Of a stretch of DNA of 64,000 nt, positions 20,795 to 28,958 are shown piece by piece (the first letter of the stretch is position 1; each line of letters starts with the position of its first letter). This stretch comes from Bacillus albus (GTDB lineage Bacteria > Bacillota > Bacilli > Bacillales > Bacillaceae_G): positions 1-64,000 of the forward strand of contig NZ_MAOE01000131.1 in the NCBI RefSeq assembly GCF_001884185.1, in the 5' to 3' direction. Position numbers and translations under genes: made by a program. The notes under the pieces are model-generated. The model saw nothing but the letters and a program-made list of their open reading frames with translations. It was not told the origin of the DNA and ran no database searches.

Positions 20795-20828
20795 TACGCA
20801 CACCCCCTTCATTTATTTTCCATATATA

Positions 20829-20858
20829 ATCTTACAACTTTATTGAGTATTCTGTCAA
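20829..20858 (-). promoter_or_regulatory. Sigma-A-type promoter of the bmrCD leader
   Basis: On the minus strand TTGACA (20853-20858), 18 bp, TAAGAT (20829-20834), about 30 bp before the leader-peptide start. Confidence 0.65.
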
Positions 20859-20953
20859 TTGTTTTTTTGCAAGCCGAATGAAAATATACGCTACATCATT
20901 TTGAAATAAGAGAATGTTCTGTAAGAAAGGGCATACAAAATAAAAAAAGAATA

Positions 20954-20967
20954 AGAAATCGTTTTCA
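20954..20967 (+). promoter_or_regulatory. Candidate cre (CcpA) site upstream of gapN
   Basis: AGAAATCGTTTTCA matches TGWAANCGNTNNCA at all but the first base. It lies just upstream of the gapN -35 box, an activating position for CcpA, but the effect is unknown. Confidence 0.45.
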
Positions 20968-20979
20968 CAAACATTTCAT

Positions 20980-21008
20980 TTGAAAAATGTTATCAAACCA
21001 CCTACAAT
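20980..21008 (+). promoter_or_regulatory. Sigma-A-type promoter of gapN
   Basis: TTGAAA (20980-20985), 17 bp, TACAAT (21003-21008), 46 bp before the gapN ATG. Confidence 0.65.
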
Positions 21009-21054
21009 CACCTTATACTCACTCTTACAAGTTGCTATTTTAGGAGGACTAATC

Positions 21055-22494
21055 ATGACAACTAGCAATACGTACAAATTTTATTTAAACGGAGAATGGA
21101 GAGAAAGCTCTTCAGGAGAAACAATCGAAATTCCATCTCCATACTTACACGAAGTAATTGGACAAGTACAAGCAATTACTCGCGGAGAAGTAGATGAAGC
21201 AATTGCATCTGCAAAAGAAGCTCAAAAATCATGGGCAGAAGCTTCTCTACAAGATCGCGCAAAATATTTATATAAATGGGCTGATGAGCTCGTAAATATG
21301 CAAGATGAAATTGCCGATATCATTATGAAAGAAGTCGGTAAAGGATATAAAGATGCGAAAAAAGAAGTTGTTCGTACAGCTGACTTCATTCGTTACACGA
21401 TCGAAGAAGCTTTACATATGCATGGAGAAAGCATGATGGGCGATAGCTTCCCTGGCGGAACGAAATCTAAACTTGCGATCATCCAACGCGCACCACTTGG
21501 TGTTGTATTAGCAATCGCACCGTTTAACTACCCAGTAAACTTATCTGCTGCAAAACTTGCACCAGCATTAATTATGGGTAACGCTGTTATTTTCAAACCA
21601 GCAACTCAAGGTGCGATTAGTGGTATTAAAATGGTTGAAGCACTTCATAAAACTGGCCTTCCAAAAGGTCTTGTAAACGTAGCGACAGGACGCGGTTCTG
21701 TCATTGGTGACTACTTAGTAGAGCACGAAGGCATCAATATGGTATCGTTCACAGGTGGTACAAACACAGGTAAACATTTAGCGAAAAAAGCTTCAATGAT
21801 TCCACTTGTATTAGAACTTGGTGGTAAAGACCCTGGTATCGTTCGTGAAGATGCTGACTTACAAGATGCTGCAAACCATATCGTAAGCGGTGCATTCTCT
21901 TACTCTGGTCAACGTTGTACAGCTATTAAACGTGTACTTGTACACGAAAACGTAGCAGACGAGCTTGTTAGCTTATTAAAAGCGCAAGTAGCTGAACTAT
22001 CAGTTGGATCTCCAGAACAAGATAGCACAATCGTTCCATTAATCGACGACAAGTCTGCTGACTTCGTTCAAGGTTTAGTTGACGACGCTGCTGAAAAAGG
22101 TGCAACAATCGTTATCGGTAACAAACGTGAGCGTAACTTAATTTACCCAACATTAATCGACCACGTAACAGAAGAAATGAAAGTTGCTTGGGAAGAGCCA
22201 TTCGGCCCAATCCTTCCAATCATCCGTGTTTCTTCAGATGAACAAGCAATTGAAATTGCTAACAAATCAGAGTTCGGCTTACAAGCAAGTGTCTTCACAA
22301 AAGACATTAACAAAGCATTTGCAATTGCTAACAAAATCGAAACTGGTTCTGTTCAAATTAACGGACGCACAGAGCGCGGCCCTGACCACTTCCCATTCAT
22401 CGGTGTAAAAGGTTCAGGTATGGGCGCACAAGGTATTCGTAAGAGCCTTGAGTCTATGACACGTGAAAAAGTAACAGTATTAAACTTAGTTTAA
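21055..22494 (+). CDS. gapN: Non-phosphorylating NADP-dependent glyceraldehyde-3-phosphate dehydrogenase
   Basis: A 479-aa aldehyde dehydrogenase superfamily enzyme, starting at ATG 21055 after TAGGAGG. It oxidises glyceraldehyde-3-phosphate directly to 3-phosphoglycerate, making NADPH and bypassing one ATP-forming step. Key residues: APFNYPVNLSAAK, the Glu of LELGGKDP near 251, the catalytic Cys of SGQRCTAIK near 285, EEPFGPILP, and the GapN-type C-terminal block QINGRTERGPDHFPF. The gene is single with its own promoter and terminator. Confidence 0.9.
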   Translation: MTTSNTYKFYLNGEWRESSSGETIEIPSPYLHEVIGQVQAITRGEVDEAIASAKEAQKSWAEASLQDRAKYLYKWADELVNMQDEIADIIMKEVGKGYKDAKKEVVRTADFIRYTIEEALHMHGESMMGDSFPGGTKSKLAIIQRAPLGVVLAIAPFNYPVNLSAAKLAPALIMGNAVIFKPATQGAISGIKMVEALHKTGLPKGLVNVATGRGSVIGDYLVEHEGINMVSFTGGTNTGKHLAKKASMIPLVLELGGKDPGIVREDADLQDAANHIVSGAFSYSGQRCTAIKRVLVHENVADELVSLLKAQVAELSVGSPEQDSTIVPLIDDKSADFVQGLVDDAAEKGATIVIGNKRERNLIYPTLIDHVTEEMKVAWEEPFGPILPIIRVSSDEQAIEIANKSEFGLQASVFTKDINKAFAIANKIETGSVQINGRTERGPDHFPFIGVKGSGMGAQGIRKSLESMTREKVTVLNLV

Positions 22495-22504
22495 TCTTAT
22501 ATGT

Positions 22505-22538
22505 AGAAGCTGATCTAGTTTTAGATCAGCTTCTTTTT
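22505..22538 (+). terminator. Terminator of gapN
   Basis: AGAAGCTGATCTA pairs with TAGATCAGCTTCT, followed by TTTT. Confidence 0.88.
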
Positions 22539-22540
22539 AT

Positions 22541-22687
22541 CTCACTTTAATGGACAGTAAGACCCCCACCTCAAAATTCAGCGAAAGCAAAGAATTTAAG
22601 TGGGGGACGGGCTGCCCATTAAAGTCCGATTGGTGAGGGCTGATAATCAGTGGGGGATGAAGAATCCCCCACTGATTAAAGTTTCAC
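22541..22687 (+). repeat. bcr1-like repeat, copy A (147 bp)
   Basis: The element begins CTCACTTTAATGG and ends AAAGTTTCAC, flanked on both sides by TTTAT (22536-22540 and 22688-22692). It contains two internal stems: CCCCCAC with GTGGGGG (22563-22605) and AATCAGTGGGGGAT with its near-complement ATCCCCCACTGATT. About 146 bp of similar sequence recurs at 42203-42348. Size, TTTAT duplication and structure fit the bcr1 repeat known from the B. cereus group; the family assignment is from memory. Confidence 0.75.
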
Positions 22688-22720
22688 TTTATATACATGC
22701 TTCCCAAGACAATAGCGTGT

Positions 22721-23812
22721 TTATTTCACATTCCGATTTGGTTTTCCAAATCGAACTAAAACATGCCATAATAATTTTAATTCCTGAAGCACCTCTTCAT
22801 ATGTTCCGCGATCACTCCAAGATAGTGGATTCCTTTTCAAATCCACTACAGCAGAGCCGATTATATGTGCATCGATACAATTATTTCGTGCAATGCGTCT
22901 TGCTAAAGATGGCATTTTTGAACCTCTAAAATCCATCGGAACTTCATCCACCGTAAGTACAAAACCCATGTGCCAATACAAATCAATAGAATACTTCAGA
23001 CAAATTTCTTCTAAAGTTCTACCTACATTCGTACCCTTAAATGAAGGATCTACAACAAGTGCTTCCACATCTTCTTTAAGAGAAATATCTCCATGAATCT
23101 GTGCTTCAATATAATGATTAAGATTACGAGCTGACTCTTTGTTTACGAAATCTATAAACGGCCTTTCGAGGTTATCCAGTAAATGATGAATGAGTCTTGT
23201 TGGAGTCAAATTCCCTTCACCAATTGCAAAATCTCTTACGAATGTCTCTTCCAAAAGTGCAGCTAAAATCATATCAAACTCTTCATAAGTACCCTTTTCT
23301 TTTGGATCTTGATGCGAATCTAAATACGTATATGTAGAGCGATAAGAAACTTTTGGAGATAAGAGAAAATAACATGATCCAAAACGCGGGGCAGGCCCAT
23401 CTGGATGTAACATTACATTTAGTGCCCCGTATTTAGGCCGTTCATTATTCGTTACGCCTTCCAATTGATATGCGCCTCTAAATATTTTCTGTTCCCAAAG
23501 GTCACGCTCACCACCCGGATAAGCAGATACACTCCCATTAGATAGCAATGTTTCAAACTGACTTTTATATATGCCTTGCTCAAAAAGTGCTTCAGCAATA
23601 TTTTTCATATTCGAATCTAATCTGTCTGGATGAAAGTGTAAAGCAATCCTTGCATGAGATTTTAAATGAATGACAGCTTCTTCAAACATTTCATCTGTAA
23701 TATTAGACATTTTCAGTATATGATTAATGGTTGATTTAGCCTCACGTTTTTCGTTCTCTGCATATTTTGAAATATACTGTAAAGCAAATAATTGAGATCT
23801 TGATAATTCCAT
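22721..23812 (-). CDS. DUF3626 domain protein
   Basis: A 363-aa protein starting at ATG 23812, with GGAGAGG upstream. HARIALHFHPDRL near residue 55, GAYQLEGVTNNERPKYGALNV near 113, RFGSCYFLLSP and THH-like blocks match the DUF3626 family, which I recall as single-domain proteins of unknown function. It has no signal or membrane segment. A perfect 16-bp inverted repeat ends exactly at its ribosome site. The 3' end lies 34 bp from repeat copy A. Confidence 0.75.
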   Translation of the reverse strand: MELSRSQLFALQYISKYAENEKREAKSTINHILKMSNITDEMFEEAVIHLKSHARIALHFHPDRLDSNMKNIAEALFEQGIYKSQFETLLSNGSVSAYPGGERDLWEQKIFRGAYQLEGVTNNERPKYGALNVMLHPDGPAPRFGSCYFLLSPKVSYRSTYTYLDSHQDPKEKGTYEEFDMILAALLEETFVRDFAIGEGNLTPTRLIHHLLDNLERPFIDFVNKESARNLNHYIEAQIHGDISLKEDVEALVVDPSFKGTNVGRTLEEICLKYSIDLYWHMGFVLTVDEVPMDFRGSKMPSLARRIARNNCIDAHIIGSAVVDLKRNPLSWSDRGTYEEVLQELKLLWHVLVRFGKPNRNVK

Positions 23813-23824
23813 AATCAAACCTCT

Positions 23825-23862
23825 CCTTTCATTGAAATGACCTTAATCATTTCAATGAAAGG
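23825..23862 (-). promoter_or_regulatory. Perfect hairpin in the 5' leader of the DUF3626 gene
   Basis: CCTTTCATTGAAATGA and its exact reverse complement flank a 6-base loop. On the minus strand the 3' arm ends in GAAAGG, which is the first part of the ribosome site GAAAGGAGAGG, so folding would hinder initiation. Confidence 0.6.
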
Positions 23863-23921
23863 CTTAATCTTTCCTTCTTATGGAACGAACCTGTTTTATT
23901 AAAAAAGTAATTTAATAAACC

Positions 23922-24749
23922 CTAATTATACATACGTGCATTTTTCATGGGCAAATGTACATATTCTACAGAAATTTGATACCCTAACCATCTCTCAGCA
24001 ATATGTTCAAATGATAAGGCAGAGCCTGTTGTAAAAAATCGATGTTTCGGATTAAGATTGTCAGACAGAATTCCTTTGTGCTGTAAAATTGTGCTTAACT
24101 CTATCGCTGTTTCTTCTGCCGAACTAATAACCGTCACAGCCTCTAACTCCTTTTTTATATAGGACTCTAACAGTGGATAATGCGTACACCCAAGAATTAG
24201 CGTATCTATATCTTCTTTCGTTAATGGCAGTAAAGCTTGTTTCACTTGCTCCGTTACATATGCTGTATCTTCTAAATGATTTTCTACAACTGTAGCTAAA
24301 GTCGGGCACGCATGACTATGCACTTCCAAATATGTATCAAGCTCGTGTAATGCTTTTTCGTACATATTAGATTTTATCGTACCTACAGTTCCAATTACCC
24401 CGATTTTGCCTTTCTTCGTCACTTTAATTGCAGCTCTGGCTCCCGGATGTATAACGCCAATAACTGGAATAGAAAGTGCTTCTTGCAAATCAGTCAATGC
24501 AGCAGCTGCACCAGTATTGCACGCTACCACTAGAGCTTTTAATGGAAACTGTTTGAGGAACTCAACCATTTCAAACATGAAAGATTGTACCTCTTCTACA
24601 CTTCTTGGCCCATACGGACAACGCTCATTATCACCAATATAATAAATGCTCTCTTTAGGCAATTGACGTATAATCTCACTCGCAACCGTTAATCCCCCAA
24701 CCCCTGAATCTAGTACACCTATTACGGAATTTTCATTACATACAGACAT
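23922..24749 (-). CDS. racE1: Glutamate racemase RacE1
   Basis: A 275-aa cytosolic enzyme interconverting L- and D-glutamate for peptidoglycan and, in this group, poly-gamma-D-glutamate. ATG 24749 is favoured because GGGG is nine bases upstream; an ATG three codons earlier is too close. Catalytic Cys residues sit in VVACNTG near 75 and LGCTHYP near 188; DSGVGGLTV opens the protein. The sequence fits RacE1 rather than RacE2 of the B. anthracis pair. The first Cys loop reads CNTG where I would expect CNTA or CNTS. Confidence 0.88.
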   Translation of the reverse strand: MSVCNENSVIGVLDSGVGGLTVASEIIRQLPKESIYYIGDNERCPYGPRSVEEVQSFMFEMVEFLKQFPLKALVVACNTGAAAALTDLQEALSIPVIGVIHPGARAAIKVTKKGKIGVIGTVGTIKSNMYEKALHELDTYLEVHSHACPTLATVVENHLEDTAYVTEQVKQALLPLTKEDIDTLILGCTHYPLLESYIKKELEAVTVISSAEETAIELSTILQHKGILSDNLNPKHRFFTTGSALSFEHIAERWLGYQISVEYVHLPMKNARMYN

Positions 24750-24881
24750 ATACTTCATCCCCTTCTCAATCTTCTAGTGCCAATAACATGTATTATATTA
24801 CGAAAATTCAAATATTGTATAACAATCCCTCTCACTTTTAATCACAAACTCTTCTCTATAATCTGATTATTACTATATCCA

Positions 24882-24910
24882 TTGACGTATAAAAATTCAT
24901 TTGTTACTCT
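24882..24910 (+). promoter_or_regulatory. Probable promoter of the lysine riboswitch transcript
   Basis: TTGACG, 17 bp, TACTCT, about 33 bp before the aptamer. The -10 box is weak. Confidence 0.45.
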
Positions 24911-24942
24911 TAAAGACGTTAATTTAATATTTAAATCCTCAT

Positions 24943-25140
24943 TCGTATCTCGGTGAGGTAGAGGTTGCAATCATTAAGAGTATCATTTCAGGAGATGTAG
25001 TGGCATTGATGAAGGAATGAGAAAGGAATGATTGCCGAAGTAAGCCCGTGTCCACCATGCACGCTTGCTGGGTCTGCATTTAATAAGTGCAGAACTGTCA
25101 CAAATGAAACGTTTCGTTTGTGGAGAGCTATCGAGAGGTA
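24943..25140 (+). ncRNA. Lysine riboswitch (L box)
   Basis: The conserved blocks come in the L-box order: GAGGTAGAGGTTGC, AAGAGTATC, GAAGGAATGAGAAAGG, GCCGAAG, TGCTGGGTCTGC, GAACTGTCAC and GTGGAGAGCTATC. The peripheral stem CACAAATGAAACG with its partner near 25100-25122 also fits. It precedes a terminator and a YvsH-type permease, so lysine should switch that gene off by termination. Confidence 0.92.
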
Positions 25141-25164
25141 TGTCGTGGGTTTCTTATAAGATAG

Positions 25165-25198
25165 AAAGCATGTAGCGGCAAATTACGTGCTTTTTTTG
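25165..25198 (+). terminator. Expression-platform terminator of the lysine riboswitch
   Basis: AAAGCATGTA pairs with TACGTGCTTT (one G-U), followed by seven T. It stands 87 bp before the permease start. Confidence 0.85.
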
Positions 25199-25284
25199 TT
25201 TTGTTTGGAACTTCTCTTCTCTACTAAGAAGACATACATATCTCCTCGCTTGACTTGGTTATACTAACTTTGGAGGTATTTTCT

Positions 25285-26709
25285 ATGCAACAAAAAAAAT
25301 GGGGCTTTTGGGTACTAACAGCTTTCGTTGTCGGTAATATGGTTGGCGCTGGGATTTTCATGGTGCCAAGTACGTTGGCACAAACAGCAAGCCCTCTCGG
25401 TGTCACACTAGCTTGGTTAACAACAGGGTTTGGTGTGTTAATGCTAGCTCTTGTTTTCGGTAATTTAGCAATTCGTCGTCCTGATTTAACGACAGGGCCA
25501 CAAAGTCATGCATATGCTTTATTCTCATCACCAAAAAAGAAAAAAATGGCTGGTTTCAGTATGGTATGGGGATATTGGGTTGCAAACTGGGCAAGTAACG
25601 TTGCCATCATTACATCATTTGCGGGATATTTATCACTCTTCTTCCCAATTATGAAAGATACACGACTATTATTTTCAATCGGTTCGTTTAACGTAGAAGT
25701 CGGAAAACTAATTACATTTACGATTTGTTCCATCTTACTTTGGGGAACTCATGTTATTTTAACAAACGGTGTAAGCGGCGCTGGCAAGCTAAACTTCTTA
25801 GCAACAACAACGAAAGTAACTGGATTCCTTTTATTCATCGTCGTTACGTTATTTGCATTCGAAGCTTCTAAGTTTGGACAATGGTACACACCGATGATTG
25901 ATAAATCAGGTGTATCACACGGCCTACTTTCACAAGTAAACTTAGCTGCTCTTACAACGCTTTGGGCATTTATCGGAATTGAATCCGCGGTTCTTTTATC
26001 AAACCGTGCTGTTTCTCCAAAAACAGTAAAACGTGCAACAGTTGCGGGATTACTTATTACCGTTGCGATTTACTTAGGAATTACAATTTTAACAATGGGT
26101 GTACTTCACGTTGATACATTACAAGCTTCTGAACGTCCATTAGCAGACGCACTAAATGCTGCAATGGGTCATGGCGGCGGGAAACTAATGGCATTACTTG
26201 CTCTTACTTCCCTATTCGGTTCTATCTTAGGCTGGATTTTATTAAGCTCAGAAGTACCATATCAAGCAGCAAAAGAAGGTTTCTTCCCTTCCTTCTTCGC
26301 AAAAACAAATAAAAAAGGAAGTCCAATTTACTCATTACGATTAACAAACATTATGTCGCAAGTGTTCTTATTCTCAACATTATCAGGAACCATTGCGGAA
26401 GCTTATACATTCGTTATTACCGTATCAACATTAGCCTACCTCATTCCATATCTCGTTTCACCAATATTCCAGTTAAAACTAGTCGCTACTGGTGAAACGT
26501 ATAAAAATGAAATGCGGGCAAGAATTACAGATGGCATAGTGGCAGTGATCGCACTTTGCTACGCACTATGGGTTATTAAAACGGGCGCAGCCGATATAAA
26601 AACATTCCTTCTCGGAATTGGTTTATTCGTAATCGGCTTTGCCTTCTATCCATTAATGAATCGTGATCAGAAAAAAAATAACGAAAAGAAAAACGGGCAA
26701 GTTGCATAA
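25285..26709 (+). CDS. yvsH: Lysine-regulated amino acid permease, YvsH type
   Basis: A 474-aa APC-family permease with about 12 membrane helices. It begins with the family motif VVGNMVGAGIFMVPSTLAQ and continues with a basic amino acid/polyamine antiporter-type layout (LWAFIGIESAVLLSNRA). ATG 25285 follows TGGAGG. The lysine riboswitch directly upstream argues for lysine as substrate, as proposed for B. subtilis YvsH, which the N-terminal 100 residues closely resemble from memory. It is monocistronic with a terminator overlapping its stop. Confidence 0.88.
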   Translation: MQQKKWGFWVLTAFVVGNMVGAGIFMVPSTLAQTASPLGVTLAWLTTGFGVLMLALVFGNLAIRRPDLTTGPQSHAYALFSSPKKKKMAGFSMVWGYWVANWASNVAIITSFAGYLSLFFPIMKDTRLLFSIGSFNVEVGKLITFTICSILLWGTHVILTNGVSGAGKLNFLATTTKVTGFLLFIVVTLFAFEASKFGQWYTPMIDKSGVSHGLLSQVNLAALTTLWAFIGIESAVLLSNRAVSPKTVKRATVAGLLITVAIYLGITILTMGVLHVDTLQASERPLADALNAAMGHGGGKLMALLALTSLFGSILGWILLSSEVPYQAAKEGFFPSFFAKTNKKGSPIYSLRLTNIMSQVFLFSTLSGTIAEAYTFVITVSTLAYLIPYLVSPIFQLKLVATGETYKNEMRARITDGIVAVIALCYALWVIKTGAADIKTFLLGIGLFVIGFAFYPLMNRDQKKNNEKKNGQVA

Positions 26710-26728
26710 CGCAATTTGCTCGTTTTTT
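26692..26728 (+). terminator. Terminator of the YvsH-type gene
   Basis: AACGGGCAAGTTGC pairs with GCAATTTGCTCGTT (G-U pairs), then a T-run. The stem starts within the last codons. Confidence 0.75.
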
Positions 26729-26769
26729 CTTTTGTAAAACATATATAATAGAACAAAGAGGTGAAAAAC

Positions 26770-27969
26770 ATGTCAATCGAATCGCTATGGAGCAGTCGCT
26801 TCCAACAACATATGCAAAATATCATTACATACTTTGCACGTATGATTAACGGTTTACTATATAGCTTTATCTTTATTTCATGCGTTGGCGCATACTACTA
26901 TGCTCAGTTTTTAAAAGCATCTCCTTCTAAAGGAATAGCTTTACTACTCATCACGATTATACTTACATTCATTATAACGAGATGCCCGATCCGTACATTT
27001 ATTCAAAAACCTGATGCTGTCTATTTACTCGCATTAGAAGAGAAACTAACATCTTATTTTAAAAAATCTCTTCTATATAATTACATCATGCAGCTTTTCC
27101 CATTATTGTTCACGTTCCTTATTCTCGTTCCACTTGCCATGCAATCATTACAAGTAACAGTACCTTTCTTATGTACAATCTTTATCGTTTTAATGATTAC
27201 GAAAGCTTGGAACATGTACATACATTGGATGTGGCGTGATAGTCATGAAAAAAGCATATGGCTAATTATTCGTATTATTTGTAACGCACTCATTATTTAC
27301 ATGTTGTTTTACTCGGCACATGTTCTCATATTAGGCGGATTGCTCTTACTACTTGCTTTCCTGCTTCTATATACGAAAAAGCAACCTACAAAACGAATTC
27401 CGTGGGATTACATAATTGAACAAGAAGAAAAAATGAACGTTCGTTTTTATCAATTTGCTAGCATTTTCACCGACGTTCCGCAACTGAATAAGCAAGTAAG
27501 TAAAAGAAAATGGCTTACAAATTGGATTGAACCTTTATTACATAAAAAGCAAGCAACTTTCTTCTATTTACATACACTCGCATTTTTACGTGGGAATGAT
27601 TATTTCGGTATATATATCCGCTTAGGATTGATCGGTGCCTTCGCCTTATATTTTATACCAAATATATACGTAAAAGGCGCTATCGCATATATCGTCCTAT
27701 ATATGATTTCTATGCAACTCCGTTCCCTGTGGAAATATTTTTCGGGAAATATTATTGTAGCATTATATCCAATTGATAATGAAAAACGAATGAATCAATT
27801 TCTTCGCTTAATCTTTATATTACTAAGCATTCAACTCATTGTATTTTCAATTGTTATTCTCCTTGCTACAGGTCAATTTTTACATAGCCTTATCATTATG
27901 ATTGTCGGGTTACTCTGGATCAAATTTATTATTGTACCAAAAACGAAGCAACGCGTTTCCTCGTTTTAA
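26770..27969 (+). CDS. EcsB-like ABC transporter membrane protein
   Basis: A 399-aa protein with about nine membrane helices, starting at ATG 26770 with GAGGTG upstream. The opening IESLWSSRFQQHMQNII, the segment RCPIRTFIQKPDAVYLLALE and the central soluble loop YIIEQEEKMNVRFYQFASIFTDVP (in part) fit the EcsB/YthQ family, the membrane half of an ABC transporter linked to intramembrane proteolysis and secretion. The ATPase partner (EcsA/YthP) normally encoded next to it is absent on both sides, so this is an orphan copy or works with a distant ATPase. Confidence 0.72.
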   Translation: MSIESLWSSRFQQHMQNIITYFARMINGLLYSFIFISCVGAYYYAQFLKASPSKGIALLLITIILTFIITRCPIRTFIQKPDAVYLLALEEKLTSYFKKSLLYNYIMQLFPLLFTFLILVPLAMQSLQVTVPFLCTIFIVLMITKAWNMYIHWMWRDSHEKSIWLIIRIICNALIIYMLFYSAHVLILGGLLLLLAFLLLYTKKQPTKRIPWDYIIEQEEKMNVRFYQFASIFTDVPQLNKQVSKRKWLTNWIEPLLHKKQATFFYLHTLAFLRGNDYFGIYIRLGLIGAFALYFIPNIYVKGAIAYIVLYMISMQLRSLWKYFSGNIIVALYPIDNEKRMNQFLRLIFILLSIQLIVFSIVILLATGQFLHSLIIMIVGLLWIKFIIVPKTKQRVSSF

Positions 27970-27985
27970 CGAAAAGAATTATCTT

Positions 27986-28026
27986 AAAAGCCAAGGAAAA
28001 GAATAAATTCTCTCCTTGGCTTTTTT
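27986..28026 (+). terminator. Terminator of the EcsB-like gene
   Basis: AAAAGCCAAGGA and TCCTTGGCTTTTTT form the stem and T-run. Confidence 0.88.
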
Positions 28027-28100
28027 ATTTCTCCTTCTCAAACAAGAATCACCAGCACAATCGATATTTTATAATTTTACATACAAAAACGATAATACAT

Positions 28101-28125
28101 GTTTACGTCCAAATAAAAAGGGTAT
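28101..28125 (+). promoter_or_regulatory. Sigma-B-type promoter of the YfkM-like gene
   Basis: GTTTAC, 13 bp, GGGTAT. This fits the general-stress sigma-B consensus, and yfkM in B. subtilis is a general-stress gene. Confidence 0.6.
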
Positions 28126-28172
28126 GTATTAAATTAACAGGGCAAAGGAACTGAAGGGAATGGAAAAATATG

Positions 28173-28191
28173 AATTAAAGTTTCACTTTAT
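28173..28191 (+). repeat. bcr1 terminal fragment
   Basis: TTAAAGTTTCACTTTAT at 28175-28191 is identical to the right end plus TTTAT flank of repeat copies A and B. The rest of an element is not recognisable to its left. Confidence 0.5.
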
Positions 28192-28251
28192 AAAAGACAT
28201 TGCTCAAGGATGATTCTGAAATCGATAATACAATATAAGGAGCGGATGAGA

Positions 28252-28767
28252 ATGAGTAAAAAAATTGCTACTTTAATAACAGATTATTTTGAGGACACAG
28301 AATACACAGAGCCAGCAGAAGCTTTTAAACAAAAGGGATATGAATTAACAACTATTGAAGCAGAAAAAGGTAAAACGGTACACGGTAAACAAGGAAAAAG
28401 TGAAGTTGTAATTGATAAAGGTATCGATGATGTTTCTCCAGAGAACTTTGATGCCCTCTTCATACCAGGCGGATTTTCCCCAGATATACTTCGTGCAGAT
28501 GAACGTTTCGTTCACTTTAGCAAAGCATTTATGGATGCGAAAAAACCTGTTTTTGCTATTTGTCACGGACCCCAATTACTCATCACTGCACAAACACTTG
28601 AAGGACGTGATGTGACTGGCTATAAATCCATTGCGGTCGATTTGAAAAATGCCGGCGGAAATTTTCATGACAAAGAGGTTGTCGTATGCCAAAATCAGCT
28701 GGTCACAAGTAGACAACCAGAAGATATACCGGCGTTTATTGAAGAATCGTTGCGTATATTAGGATAG
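28252..28767 (+). CDS. DJ-1/PfpI-family stress protein, YfkM-like
   Basis: A 171-aa protein of the type 1 glutamine amidotransferase-like PfpI family, starting at ATG 28252. The nucleophile elbow is AICHGPQLL (Cys near 104), with DYFEDTEY near residue 10 and IPGGFSPD near 71. PfpI relatives act as proteases, glyoxalases or deglycases of damaged proteins; the exact reaction is unknown here. The length matches general-stress protein YfkM (172 aa), and a sigma-B-type promoter lies about 125 bp upstream. Confidence 0.82.
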   Translation: MSKKIATLITDYFEDTEYTEPAEAFKQKGYELTTIEAEKGKTVHGKQGKSEVVIDKGIDDVSPENFDALFIPGGFSPDILRADERFVHFSKAFMDAKKPVFAICHGPQLLITAQTLEGRDVTGYKSIAVDLKNAGGNFHDKEVVVCQNQLVTSRQPEDIPAFIEESLRILG

Positions 28768-28807
28768 TTACTTTGGCTAACCTCATTTTATTTGTATGAA
28801 AAAAATT

Positions 28808-28900
28808 TAATCAGTGGGGTTTTGTTCATCCCCTACTGATTATTAGCCCTCACCAACTGGTCGTTTACAGGCAATCCGACCTCCACAAATAGCGAGATAA
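28808..28900 (-). repeat. bcr1-like repeat, truncated copy C
   Basis: In reverse orientation this shares GGTGAGGGCT, AATAATCAGT and GGGGATGAACAAAACCCC with copies A and B, and the hairpin AATCAGTGGGG/CCCCTACTGATT. The left part of a full element and the clean AGTTTCAC end are missing, so it is a decayed or truncated copy. Confidence 0.6.
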
Positions 28901-28903
28901 ATA

Positions 28904-28958
28904 AAAAGAGTGTAATCCAAAAGTGCAGTTTTAATGACCTTTTGGTTTACACTCTTTT
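28904..28958. terminator. Long inverted repeat, probable bidirectional terminator
   Basis: AAAAGAGTGTAATCCAAAAG is nearly the reverse complement of CTTTTGGTTTACACTCTTTT, with a 15-base loop. Confidence 0.7.

Noticed and set aside
20502-20801. A 99-codon frame on the minus strand overlapping the bmrC leader
   Set aside because: It runs through both leader hairpins and its composition looks random. The 28-codon ORF in another frame has the better start context.
25101-25122. ACAAATGAAACGTTTCGTTTGT palindrome as a protein operator (22 bp, given here by position 25101-25122)
   Set aside because: It is a peripheral stem of the lysine riboswitch aptamer, which explains it fully.
28904-28958. Long inverted repeat as part of bcr copy C or as an IS end
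   Set aside because: It is not shared by copies A and B and no transposase is nearby. A terminator explains it best.
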